Source: Flavobacteriaceae bacterium (GTDB lineage Bacteria; Bacteroidota; Bacteroidia; Flavobacteriales; Flavobacteriaceae). Taken from it: 12,309 bases of DNA. Below, piece after piece: positions 6,564-12,309 of this stretch. The position numbers and the translations under genes are program-made. The DNA is taken from assembly GCA_947461915.1 (NCBI GenBank), contig CANHNG010000017.1, positions 1 to 12,309 on the forward strand. The letters run 5' to 3'. The stretch's first letter is position 1, and the number at the start of each line of letters is the position of its first letter. The notes beneath the pieces are model-generated. The model ran no database searches. It was not told the origin of the DNA and saw nothing but the letters and a program-made list of their open reading frames with translations.

Positions 6564-7457
6564 TTAATAATTCCACATATCTTGTTCGAAATTTCGTATT
6601 TTTTCTTTTACCCTTTCGGATTCTAATAATTGATTCTGTGCATTATCTTTCATATAACTTGCAATTGTCCTGTCGCCATATACATTCTCTTCTTGATAAA
6701 TGGTGCCATTAAATCGCCTTGAATTCAATATTTGGTCAAAAGAAATGGGCATAGCCGAGTTTCTATCATTAAACGATTTGGCCTCGTTCAAAACATCTCT
6801 TGCCGCTGGAAAAAACACCCAAAACAATTCAATATAATCTTTTTCATCACTGTTCATCGTAAAAACATCTGGTGTTACAGGACAAATCCCAAGCAAACGA
6901 TATTTTAATTCACTTTGTCGTTTGTCGAAATACCAATAACCTTTAATTTTGTACTGGCTGACATCCTGAGCGGTAAGATCTTGTTTTATAATATATTCAG
7001 GTGAAATTTTTTGCCCTGCATTAATTTGTTCTCTTCCGGCATCAGTGGTATCTATTCGAGTCAAAGAAGCTTTAATATCCTTGTATGTTTTTTTGGTATT
7101 GAAATAACTATCAGAATAGACATCAGTAATATCGCCGTTGCGTATGGATTTGGTTAAAACATCATATAAAGAACGTCTGTCTGGCCCTATGTTTGCAGTA
7201 TCAACCGGAAAGTAGAGCGGGAAATTAATTCTTTCACTCAGATCAATAATTTCCCAAGTCATTTTGCCCATCAAAATATCCCTATCACTAACAAAACCAT
7301 ATTCTAAAGGTTTGTCATTATCGGCAATAAGTTGGTCAGCAGACTTCATTCCTATTTCTTCGGGAAATTTTGCATTAAGCAAATTAGATTGCGCAAAAGA
7401 AACCATACTCGCCGTAATAGAAATAATAACTATTAAAAAATTTCTTGCATTCATCAT
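6564..7457 (-). CDS. gldN: Type IX secretion/gliding motility protein GldN
   Basis: This is a periplasmic component of the type IX secretion system that associates with the lipoprotein GldK to form the ring-like complex under the outer membrane (PorN in Porphyromonas). It is 297 residues. An N-terminal signal peptide is visible: basic N-region to residue 6, hydrophobic core 7-19 and probable cleavage after the SFA at 20-22. There is no lipobox cysteine, so it is a soluble periplasmic protein. The family block YKIKGYWYFDKRQSELKYRLLGICPV is recognisable around residues 168-193. Two adjacent ATGs stand at the start (7457 and 7454); either gives a good signal peptide. It is the last gene of the operon, 46 bases after the gldM stop, and is followed by a strong intrinsic terminator. 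Some flavobacteria carry a paralogue, gldO; none is present directly beside it here. Confidence 0.95.
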   Translation of the reverse strand: MMNARNFLIVIISITASMVSFAQSNLLNAKFPEEIGMKSADQLIADNDKPLEYGFVSDRDILMGKMTWEIIDLSERINFPLYFPVDTANIGPDRRSLYDVLTKSIRNGDITDVYSDSYFNTKKTYKDIKASLTRIDTTDAGREQINAGQKISPEYIIKQDLTAQDVSQYKIKGYWYFDKRQSELKYRLLGICPVTPDVFTMNSDEKDYIELFWVFFPAARDVLNEAKSFNDRNSAMPISFDQILNSRRFNGTIYQEENVYGDRTIASYMKDNAQNQLLESERVKEKIRNFEQDMWNY

Positions 7458-7503
7458 ATTATCATTATCGGTTATTGAAGTGTCTTTATGTAAAAAACCT
7501 TAC

Positions 7504-9051
7504 TTATTGTATTTCATAAATTACTGGGGCGGTTCTTGGCAATAAATAACTTCCAGCTCCCACTAATTTAGTTTTAATCTCAGAAATTGTAACTTGATCC
7601 CCTCTTCCAGCTTTTGAAAGAACGGCTTTACATTGGGCATTTAATTTATTTCCTGGAACAACCACCGTGGGCTGGCCAGCCACTTTAAAATTGAATCCAA
7701 CGACATCCAAACCAACTTCGAAATCAAAATCAACCAGCTTAGCTCCAATTGTTGAAATTTCTAAACTTGATTTAGGCCCTTTTACTACGCCCATTTCTCC
7801 TCTAATTGTCCCTGTTGGGCCTGGAATTCCTTTTATTCTGAATGTCTTTTTATCAGACACTTTAGAACCGTCAGGTAATGTTCCTGTCACATTGATAACT
7901 GCTTCATTTCCTGACAAGGGGCTCATTACGTATTTTCCACCTCCAAGAGAAGACAATCCTGGTGCAGAAGCGGAAACCTTATCAGCAGATATCCCTGCAA
8001 ACGAAATCGTCATCGGATTTGCAACACCCCGATACACTACGTTCATTTTATCGGCAGATATCGTAGCAGATTTTGGTCGAGCAACGACTACATATTTGTC
8101 TTTTATTGGCAGACTAATCACTTTTCCGTTTTCATCAAAGTTGAAAGATCCAGTGATAGGATGTTCTCCAATATTTCCAGATCCAAAAGAAAAATTAGCT
8201 TGTCCAGCTTGCGCCTGAACACTTGAGCCATTTACAACTACTGATTTAGCTTTTAAAGAAGGATCAAATTTACCAAGAATAATTTTTCCTTTAACAGCTT
8301 CTCCTTGAAAGAAAACTGATTTTTCAAGAACCACAATTGGTTGATAAGCTGTAAGTGAAGCTGCTGCAACTAAATCAGATTGAAACATACCCGTCATAAC
8401 ATCACTTTCAGTTGTTTTAATATCGGCTTGCAATTGAGACAATTTAGTTACTGTAGCTATAAGGGGATATCCTTTATAGTTGTAATCAATCCAATCTAAT
8501 TTTGCTCCTGCTTTTTCTGAATAAACTTGATTTGTTGCAAATCTTTTCTCGATTTTTTTCATTTCAGACTCAGCAATAGAACTACCTCCAATTGCCTTAA
8601 TCTGAGCTGGATAATTATGAATTTTATCCAAAAATTCTTTACCTTGTGCAGAGACTTTATCTCCAGTAAAAAACATTCTGTCAATCAAATCGCCTTTATC
8701 CATTTCCTCATAAGGTAAATTTCCATCTGCGTCCCTGGTAAATTTTTTAGTAACGGTCGTTTTAATATCCTCAATATAATCGTTAAATTCTTTAGACAAT
8801 GCTCTAATTTTTTCGACTTTTATTCTCTTTTCGCCAAATTGCCCGGGTTGATCAACTGCTTTTTGTGATAGTTGTTGAAATGAAGACTCATTTCTACCAT
8901 CAGTGATTGAATTAGATTCGATAATTTTAAGGTTCAAAATTCCAAATGCTGATAGTACTTCTTTGGACATATTTAATGCTAACATCGCGATAAAAACCAG
9001 GTACATTAGGTTTATCATCTTCTGCCTAGGTGTTAATTTTCCTCCTGCCAT
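7504..9051 (-). CDS. gldM: Type IX secretion motor protein GldM
   Basis: GldM is the rotor-like partner of GldL in the proton-driven motor that powers type IX secretion and gliding. A single N-terminal membrane helix (about 13-33) sits inside the GldL ring, and a long periplasmic part reaches the GldK/GldN ring. It is 515 residues, matching the roughly 513 of F. johnsoniae. The N-terminus MAGGKLTPRQKMINLMY is the conserved family start and includes R9, described as functionally important in the motor. Residues about 35-225 are helical (D1). The rest is beta-rich and corresponds to D2 (about 232-320), D3 (about 321-408) and D4 (about 418-515), joined by a Gly/Pro-rich IKGIPGPTG linker (407-415). 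The ATG at 9051 is fixed by that N-terminus. It lies 48 bases after gldL. The antisense strand has a long open frame (7667-8218), which is a shadow. Confidence 0.97.
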   Translation of the reverse strand: MAGGKLTPRQKMINLMYLVFIAMLALNMSKEVLSAFGILNLKIIESNSITDGRNESSFQQLSQKAVDQPGQFGEKRIKVEKIRALSKEFNDYIEDIKTTVTKKFTRDADGNLPYEEMDKGDLIDRMFFTGDKVSAQGKEFLDKIHNYPAQIKAIGGSSIAESEMKKIEKRFATNQVYSEKAGAKLDWIDYNYKGYPLIATVTKLSQLQADIKTTESDVMTGMFQSDLVAAASLTAYQPIVVLEKSVFFQGEAVKGKIILGKFDPSLKAKSVVVNGSSVQAQAGQANFSFGSGNIGEHPITGSFNFDENGKVISLPIKDKYVVVARPKSATISADKMNVVYRGVANPMTISFAGISADKVSASAPGLSSLGGGKYVMSPLSGNEAVINVTGTLPDGSKVSDKKTFRIKGIPGPTGTIRGEMGVVKGPKSSLEISTIGAKLVDFDFEVGLDVVGFNFKVAGQPTVVVPGNKLNAQCKAVLSKAGRGDQVTISEIKTKLVGAGSYLLPRTAPVIYEIQ

Positions 9052-9099
9052 ATTTTCTAATAATTAGTTTATTGGTTTTTTATAAAAAGTATGAACTAA

Positions 9100-9747
9100 T
9101 TATCCTTTATTATTCATTGCAGAAAGCATTCCTCCATACACATTGTTCAATGAAGACAAGTTAGATGTCAATGACTGCATTTGCTCCTTTAATTTTATAT
9201 TGTTTTCAACTACTTCCTCATTTATTTGAGCATTTCTCGAAGCGCTCTGTAATTGTATTTTATACAAACTGTTTAGAGACTCCATTTGGGATGCAGCCAA
9301 AGTCAGCTCTTCGCTATATTTTTTGGTAGAAACCATAGCATCCGCTGTAGGCATGATACTTTTTGCAGCACCTTCAAAGTTTTTGATGCTATTGCCTAAA
9401 CTGGCCATCAATTCTCCGTCAATTTTTGCTTCTTTCAGCATGGCATCCAATTTTTGAGATAATAATCCCTGTGCCTCAGAAGGAGTTTCTGCTTTTGTTG
9501 TTTTTTTTCTGGCCTCACCATTAGCAAGTTCCGGATAAACCAAGGTCCAATCCAAATCTTCATCTACGGGTTCAAATGCGGAAAGGGCAAAAATTAAAGC
9601 TTCCACTATAAGACCTATGGTAAGCATTAAATTTCCGGTGATAAAACCGAATTCAAGGTGGGTAATTTTAAATAAAGCTCCAATAATTACTACCGCCGCT
9701 CCAAGACCATATGCCTTATTCATGTTTTTTTTACTTACTAATGCCAT
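9100..9747 (-). CDS. gldL: Type IX secretion motor protein GldL
   Basis: This is the inner-membrane stator-like protein that forms a ring around GldM and uses the proton gradient for secretion and gliding (PorL in Porphyromonas). It is 215 residues. Two membrane helices are visible, about 13-31 and 38-57, with a large cytoplasmic domain after them that is predicted largely helical. Residues reported as important in the F. johnsoniae motor are all present at the same numbers: Y13, K27 and H30 in helix 1, and E49 and E59 in or after helix 2 (within VEALIFALSAFEP). The ATG at 9747 gives this exact numbering, which supports the start. It lies 37 bases after gldK and 48 before gldM, in one operon. 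The C-terminal region is rich in Ser, Asn and Gln. Confidence 0.97.
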   Translation of the reverse strand: MALVSKKNMNKAYGLGAAVVIIGALFKITHLEFGFITGNLMLTIGLIVEALIFALSAFEPVDEDLDWTLVYPELANGEARKKTTKAETPSEAQGLLSQKLDAMLKEAKIDGELMASLGNSIKNFEGAAKSIMPTADAMVSTKKYSEELTLAASQMESLNSLYKIQLQSASRNAQINEEVVENNIKLKEQMQSLTSNLSSLNNVYGGMLSAMNNKG

Positions 9748-9784
9748 AATATTTGTTTTTTTGATTAATTAATTTTTCTATAGT

Positions 9785-11197
9785 TTATTTTTTCTTCTTG
9801 ATTTTGTCTGTTGATTGTACTCCCATATAATCCTGAACGGTTCTAAAGCCGATATAACTCCTTGCAGAGTCAGCATATTCATGATCACGAGTACTTACTT
9901 GAAGGAAATAAGCAACATCTTTCCAAGAACCGCCTCGAACCACTTTTCGCATGTTTTTGTAATCATGAACGTTAGGGTTTATAGAAGATACATATTCGTA
10001 GGTGTTCGGGTCATAAGCTGTATCTGTCCATTCGGAAACATTCCCAGCCATGTTATACAGGTTAAAACCATTTGGCTCATACGATTTCGCTTCTACAGTA
10101 TATAAAGCTTGATCAGCTGCGTAATCACCTCTATTGGGTTTGAAATTAGCCAAAAAACATCCTCTGTCATTTTTTGTATAAGGACCACCCCATGGATAAG
10201 TGGCAGATTCAAGACCTCCTCTCGCGGAATACTCCCATTCTGCTTCCGTTGGTAACCTAAAATTATTAGTCGGGTTACGTCCTTTCTTCTTGGATTTTAT
10301 ATAACTATTTTTATTTAATGTTCTCCAGGCACAAAAAGCTTTGGCTTGTTTCCAATTTATACCTACAACAGGATATTCCCCATAAGCTTGATGCCAAAAA
10401 TAATCATTGTGCATAGGTTCATTATAAGAATAATTGAAATCTTTAATCCATGTGGTAGTGTCAGGATATACTTTTATTTGTTCTGTTCTTATGAAATCTT
10501 TCCTTTTACCAGTTTTGGCTTTTGCAGCAGCTTGAATATCCATCCAGGAATAACGGAATTTTAATTTATTCACGTCCATTGTTCTCAAACCATTAAAAGA
10601 CTCTTCTAATGGCAAATACATAGAATCCATAACCTCAGTATAATACTCGTCTGGGTACAATTTGGCGTCTTTGATTAACTTTACTTTTTTATTTAGTCTC
10701 CTCCCAGCATATGGATCATCATCAGTACCAATACTGTAATAATTGTCAAACATATACTTATCATAAGCGGTCATTTTTTCTGGATCAGCATCATTAAAAG
10801 CAAAATCTCCAATGCTGCCAGCATTTTTTCCTTTAGCTTTATCTTTAACATCTTCTGCTTTTTGACCCGTTTCATCTGCTAAAATTGCTAGCCGAACCCT
10901 CATGGTTGAATCTTTTACCCAATTTACAAATTGTCTGTATTCACTATTGGTTATTTCTGTTTCATCCATATAAAAAGATCGGACGGTAACTGTTTTTGTG
11001 GGTGCATCTCCAACATGGGCAACATCATCATCCGATTTTCCCATAATAAACGAACCTCCAGGAATCAGGGTCATTCCAAACGGTTTTTCAGGATGCCATT
11101 TTGCCCCTTTAACGCCAACTAATTCACCTTTATCAGATGAGCCACCACAGCTAATTAACACCGTTAAAATTGCCATAAATGCAATAAAATTCTTCAT
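9785..11197 (-). CDS. gldK: Type IX secretion/gliding lipoprotein GldK
   Basis: GldK is an outer-membrane lipoprotein that, with GldN, builds the periplasmic ring of the type IX secretion system (PorK in Porphyromonas). It is 470 residues. The signal peptide ends in a lipobox LISC (14-17) with C17 as the lipidated residue, followed by a Gly/Ser linker. The rest has the formylglycine-generating-enzyme (FGE-sulfatase) fold: IPGGSFIMG (45-53), TEITNSEYRQFV (80-91), YPVVGINWKQAKAFCAWR (275-292), RLPTEAEWEYSARGG (314-328), GNVSEW (385-390), RGGSW (421-425) and GFRTV (450-454). A large insertion (about 95-270) is the usual GldK/PorK elaboration. No cysteine lies in the C-terminal segment (421-455) where FGE has its catalytic pair, so a structural rather than enzymatic role is expected. 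The C-terminus is a KIKKKK tail. It is the first gene of gldKLMN. Confidence 0.97.
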   Translation of the reverse strand: MKNFIAFMAILTVLISCGGSSDKGELVGVKGAKWHPEKPFGMTLIPGGSFIMGKSDDDVAHVGDAPTKTVTVRSFYMDETEITNSEYRQFVNWVKDSTMRVRLAILADETGQKAEDVKDKAKGKNAGSIGDFAFNDADPEKMTAYDKYMFDNYYSIGTDDDPYAGRRLNKKVKLIKDAKLYPDEYYTEVMDSMYLPLEESFNGLRTMDVNKLKFRYSWMDIQAAAKAKTGKRKDFIRTEQIKVYPDTTTWIKDFNYSYNEPMHNDYFWHQAYGEYPVVGINWKQAKAFCAWRTLNKNSYIKSKKKGRNPTNNFRLPTEAEWEYSARGGLESATYPWGGPYTKNDRGCFLANFKPNRGDYAADQALYTVEAKSYEPNGFNLYNMAGNVSEWTDTAYDPNTYEYVSSINPNVHDYKNMRKVVRGGSWKDVAYFLQVSTRDHEYADSARSYIGFRTVQDYMGVQSTDKIKKKK

Positions 11198-11232
11198 ATA
11201 AATGGATTATATATTCATTATTATTAATTACC

Positions 11233-11263
11233 TAAACCTATTTATTATTATTTAAAAAACCAA
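11233..11263 (-). promoter_or_regulatory. Candidate proximal promoter of gldKLMN
   Basis: On the minus strand TTG (11263-11261) is followed after 20 bases by TAGGTTTA (11240-11233), seven of eight bases of TAnnTTTG. Spacing is within the 17-23 range described for Bacteroidota. A start near 11226 would give a leader of about 28 bases to the gldK ATG at 11197. The assignment rests on pattern only. Confidence 0.4.
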
Positions 11264-11294
11264 TTATTTATTTTGCACTAATTGTTTTAGGGAA

Positions 11295-11302
11295 CAAAAC
11301 TA
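11295..11302 (-). promoter_or_regulatory. Candidate distal -7 element upstream of gldK
   Basis: TAGTTTTG on the minus strand matches TAnnTTTG exactly. No TTG is visible at the usual -33 distance; the upstream stretch is a long T-rich run. If used, transcription would begin near 11288 and give gldK a leader of about 90 bases. The region is AT-rich, so a chance match is possible. Confidence 0.25.
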
Positions 11303-11327
11303 AAATTAAAAATTGTAAAAAAAAAAT

Positions 11328-11363
11328 ATTTTATCGATAAAATGCAAATAAAACCGATAAAAT
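11328..11363. repeat. 16-base palindrome plus 20-base-spaced direct repeat in the gldK upstream region
   Basis: ATTTTATCGATAAAAT (11328-11343) is a perfect palindrome. Its right half, CGATAAAAT (11335-11343), recurs as an exact 9-base copy at 11355-11363, exactly 20 bases on, about two helical turns. The block sits upstream of both candidate gldK promoters and about 100 bases after the end of the arginase-family gene. It could be an operator; no known binding protein is recognised. The rest of the 262-base gap (11198-11459) holds no reading frame or RNA gene that I can support. Confidence 0.5.
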
Positions 11364-11459
11364 ACCTAAATTTTGGTTTTTATTGTAAGATTTTTATTTC
11401 AAAAAAACGTTTAAATCGCTATTTATTTTAATTAAATCAACAATTCATCCCATCTTAAT

Positions 11460-12309
11460 TTATAAAATATTCTTTCGTTGCGCTTTCCACCATCTTTCAG
11501 GAATTTCTTGATTGCAAGCTCCTAAATACTCTTCATGTGAGCAAGGTAATAACGTGTTTTTCTTTAACTTATTATTGCCGTTAGAAATAAATGGAATTTC
11601 AATCCACCATCTATCGGTTTTGTTGCTTTTATAGAATACCAACCCTTCTTCTTGCTCAAATGGAACAATGTACTTAATGTAATTATCTTTACTTCCAAAT
11701 GGGTATTCATTAGAACGATAATGGAAGCCTTCTATAAAATACCAAATGATTTGGGCTATTAAAACGGACTCTTGGCTAGAATTATTGTGATTAAAAATTC
11801 CTAAAAGCGAAACTTTATCACTAATTCCAGCATATCGTGACAAAGCACAAATCTCTTTACCATTAAAACCGTTCGGACTGAATGAACTATTATTTCCGGA
11901 ATCAGATGATTTGACGCATGTTAGGTCAATACTTACAACATCTGCATCTCTAAAAACGGGCTCAGCAATAGCAATATTATTAGAAACATCCCCTAAACGA
12001 TAGGTATCAAAAAATAATTTATCTATTAAATCAATTTCTTCCTGTGAATTATAGTAAGTTTGAAACCCTACATTACTGAAATTAAAAAGATTATTAGGCT
12101 CTTCTAATATTATTTTGGTCAAATAAGAGGTAGTGGAAACGGCATCCCTTTCTTTTCCAAAATCAAAGGAATGGTCGATGGAAACCAAGTTCACCATTTG
12201 CTCCAATTCGTCATACGCCCTATAAAGTGCATAAGTCAAATCTTGCGAGCCACCTATAACGATGGGAATAATTTTTTTCTTGATTAAACTAGAAACAACT
12301 TTCTTCAAA
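11460..12309 (-). CDS. Arginase/formimidoylglutamase-family protein with degenerate metal site (5' truncated by window)
   Basis: This is the C-terminal 282-residue part of a ureohydrolase-fold protein; the frame runs off the window edge, so the true start is not visible. The family blocks are recognisable but altered. The GGxH block reads GGSQD (visible residues 19-23), the DAHxD block reads SIDHSFD (43-49), and the SxDxD block reads SIDLTC (126-131). Compared with active arginase or HutG, the His of GGxH is Gln, the His of DAHxD is displaced to Ser (a His stands one position earlier), and the second Asp of DxD is Thr. About three of six manganese ligands are therefore missing, and catalysis of guanidino or formimino hydrolysis is doubtful. 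The SPNGFNGKEICALSRYAG block is otherwise typical of formimidoylglutamase relatives. The gene is codirectional with gldK, 262 bases upstream, and probably separately transcribed. It may be a structural or regulatory pseudoenzyme; automatic annotation as formimidoylglutamase would be unsafe. Confidence 0.8.
   Translation of the reverse strand, partial: LKKVVSSLIKKKIIPIVIGGSQDLTYALYRAYDELEQMVNLVSIDHSFDFGKERDAVSTTSYLTKIILEEPNNLFNFSNVGFQTYYNSQEEIDLIDKLFFDTYRLGDVSNNIAIAEPVFRDADVVSIDLTCVKSSDSGNNSSFSPNGFNGKEICALSRYAGISDKVSLLGIFNHNNSSQESVLIAQIIWYFIEGFHYRSNEYPFGSKDNYIKYIVPFEQEEGLVFYKSNKTDRWWIEIPFISNGNNKLKKNTLLPCSHEEYLGACNQEIPERWWKAQRKNIL

Noticed and set aside
6488..6712. Plus-strand open frame of 74 codons across the gldN terminator
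   Set aside because: It overlaps the terminator hairpin and the antisense of gldN, and its translation has no family features.
7667..8218. Plus-strand open frame of 183 codons
   Set aside because: It lies wholly antisense to gldM, shows no recognisable domain, and its proline/serine-rich translation is what the complement of gldM codons gives.
9077..9088. 12-base palindrome TTTTTATAAAAA between gldL and gldM
   Set aside because: Only A and T; such palindromes are expected by chance in AT-rich intergenic DNA and the stem would be weak.

Overview
The window is AT-rich chromosomal DNA of a gliding-type member of the Bacteroidota, most likely a Flavobacterium or close relative. The main evidence is a complete gldK-gldL-gldM-gldN operon (the core of the type IX secretion system and its motor). 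Its motor residues sit at the same numbers as in Flavobacterium johnsoniae. Weak Shine-Dalgarno sequences and TAnnTTTG-like -7 elements fit the same group.

Left part (1-1020, + strand): the 3' end of eutB followed by complete eutC. Together they encode adenosylcobalamin-dependent ethanolamine ammonia-lyase, which splits ethanolamine into acetaldehyde and ammonia. No microcompartment or other eut gene follows, and eutC ends its transcription unit.

Middle part (1164-6465): housekeeping-type genes in alternating orientation. A diacylglycerol-kinase-family lipid kinase (-) is divergent from an APP1-type (DUF2183) phosphatidate phosphatase-like protein (+), a pair with chemically opposing predicted activities. 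The phosphatase gene converges on an ABC-F ATPase gene (-) with one base between the stop codons. The ABC-F gene is divergent from a small zinc-ribbon membrane protein of the DUF983 family (+). That gene converges, again with one base between stops, on a DAO-type FAD-dependent oxidoreductase (-).

Right part (6506-11302, - strand): gldK, gldL, gldM and gldN are transcribed leftward with gaps of 37-48 bases and close with a strong intrinsic terminator. GldK is an outer-membrane lipoprotein with an FGE-sulfatase fold. GldN is its periplasmic partner. GldL and GldM form the proton-driven inner-membrane motor. The 262-base region upstream of gldK carries two candidate promoters, a 16-base perfect palindrome and a 9-base direct repeat with 20-base period. 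Beyond it lies the 3' part of an arginase/formimidoylglutamase-family gene, cut by the window edge. Several metal-binding residues are replaced in it, so it looks like a pseudoenzyme.

I see no mobile element, CRISPR array, tRNA or rRNA. The window is mostly a conserved flavobacterial chromosome segment. The items most worth following up are the degenerate ureohydrolase beside the T9SS operon, the repeat/palindrome block in the gldK leader, and the lipid kinase/phosphatase pair.
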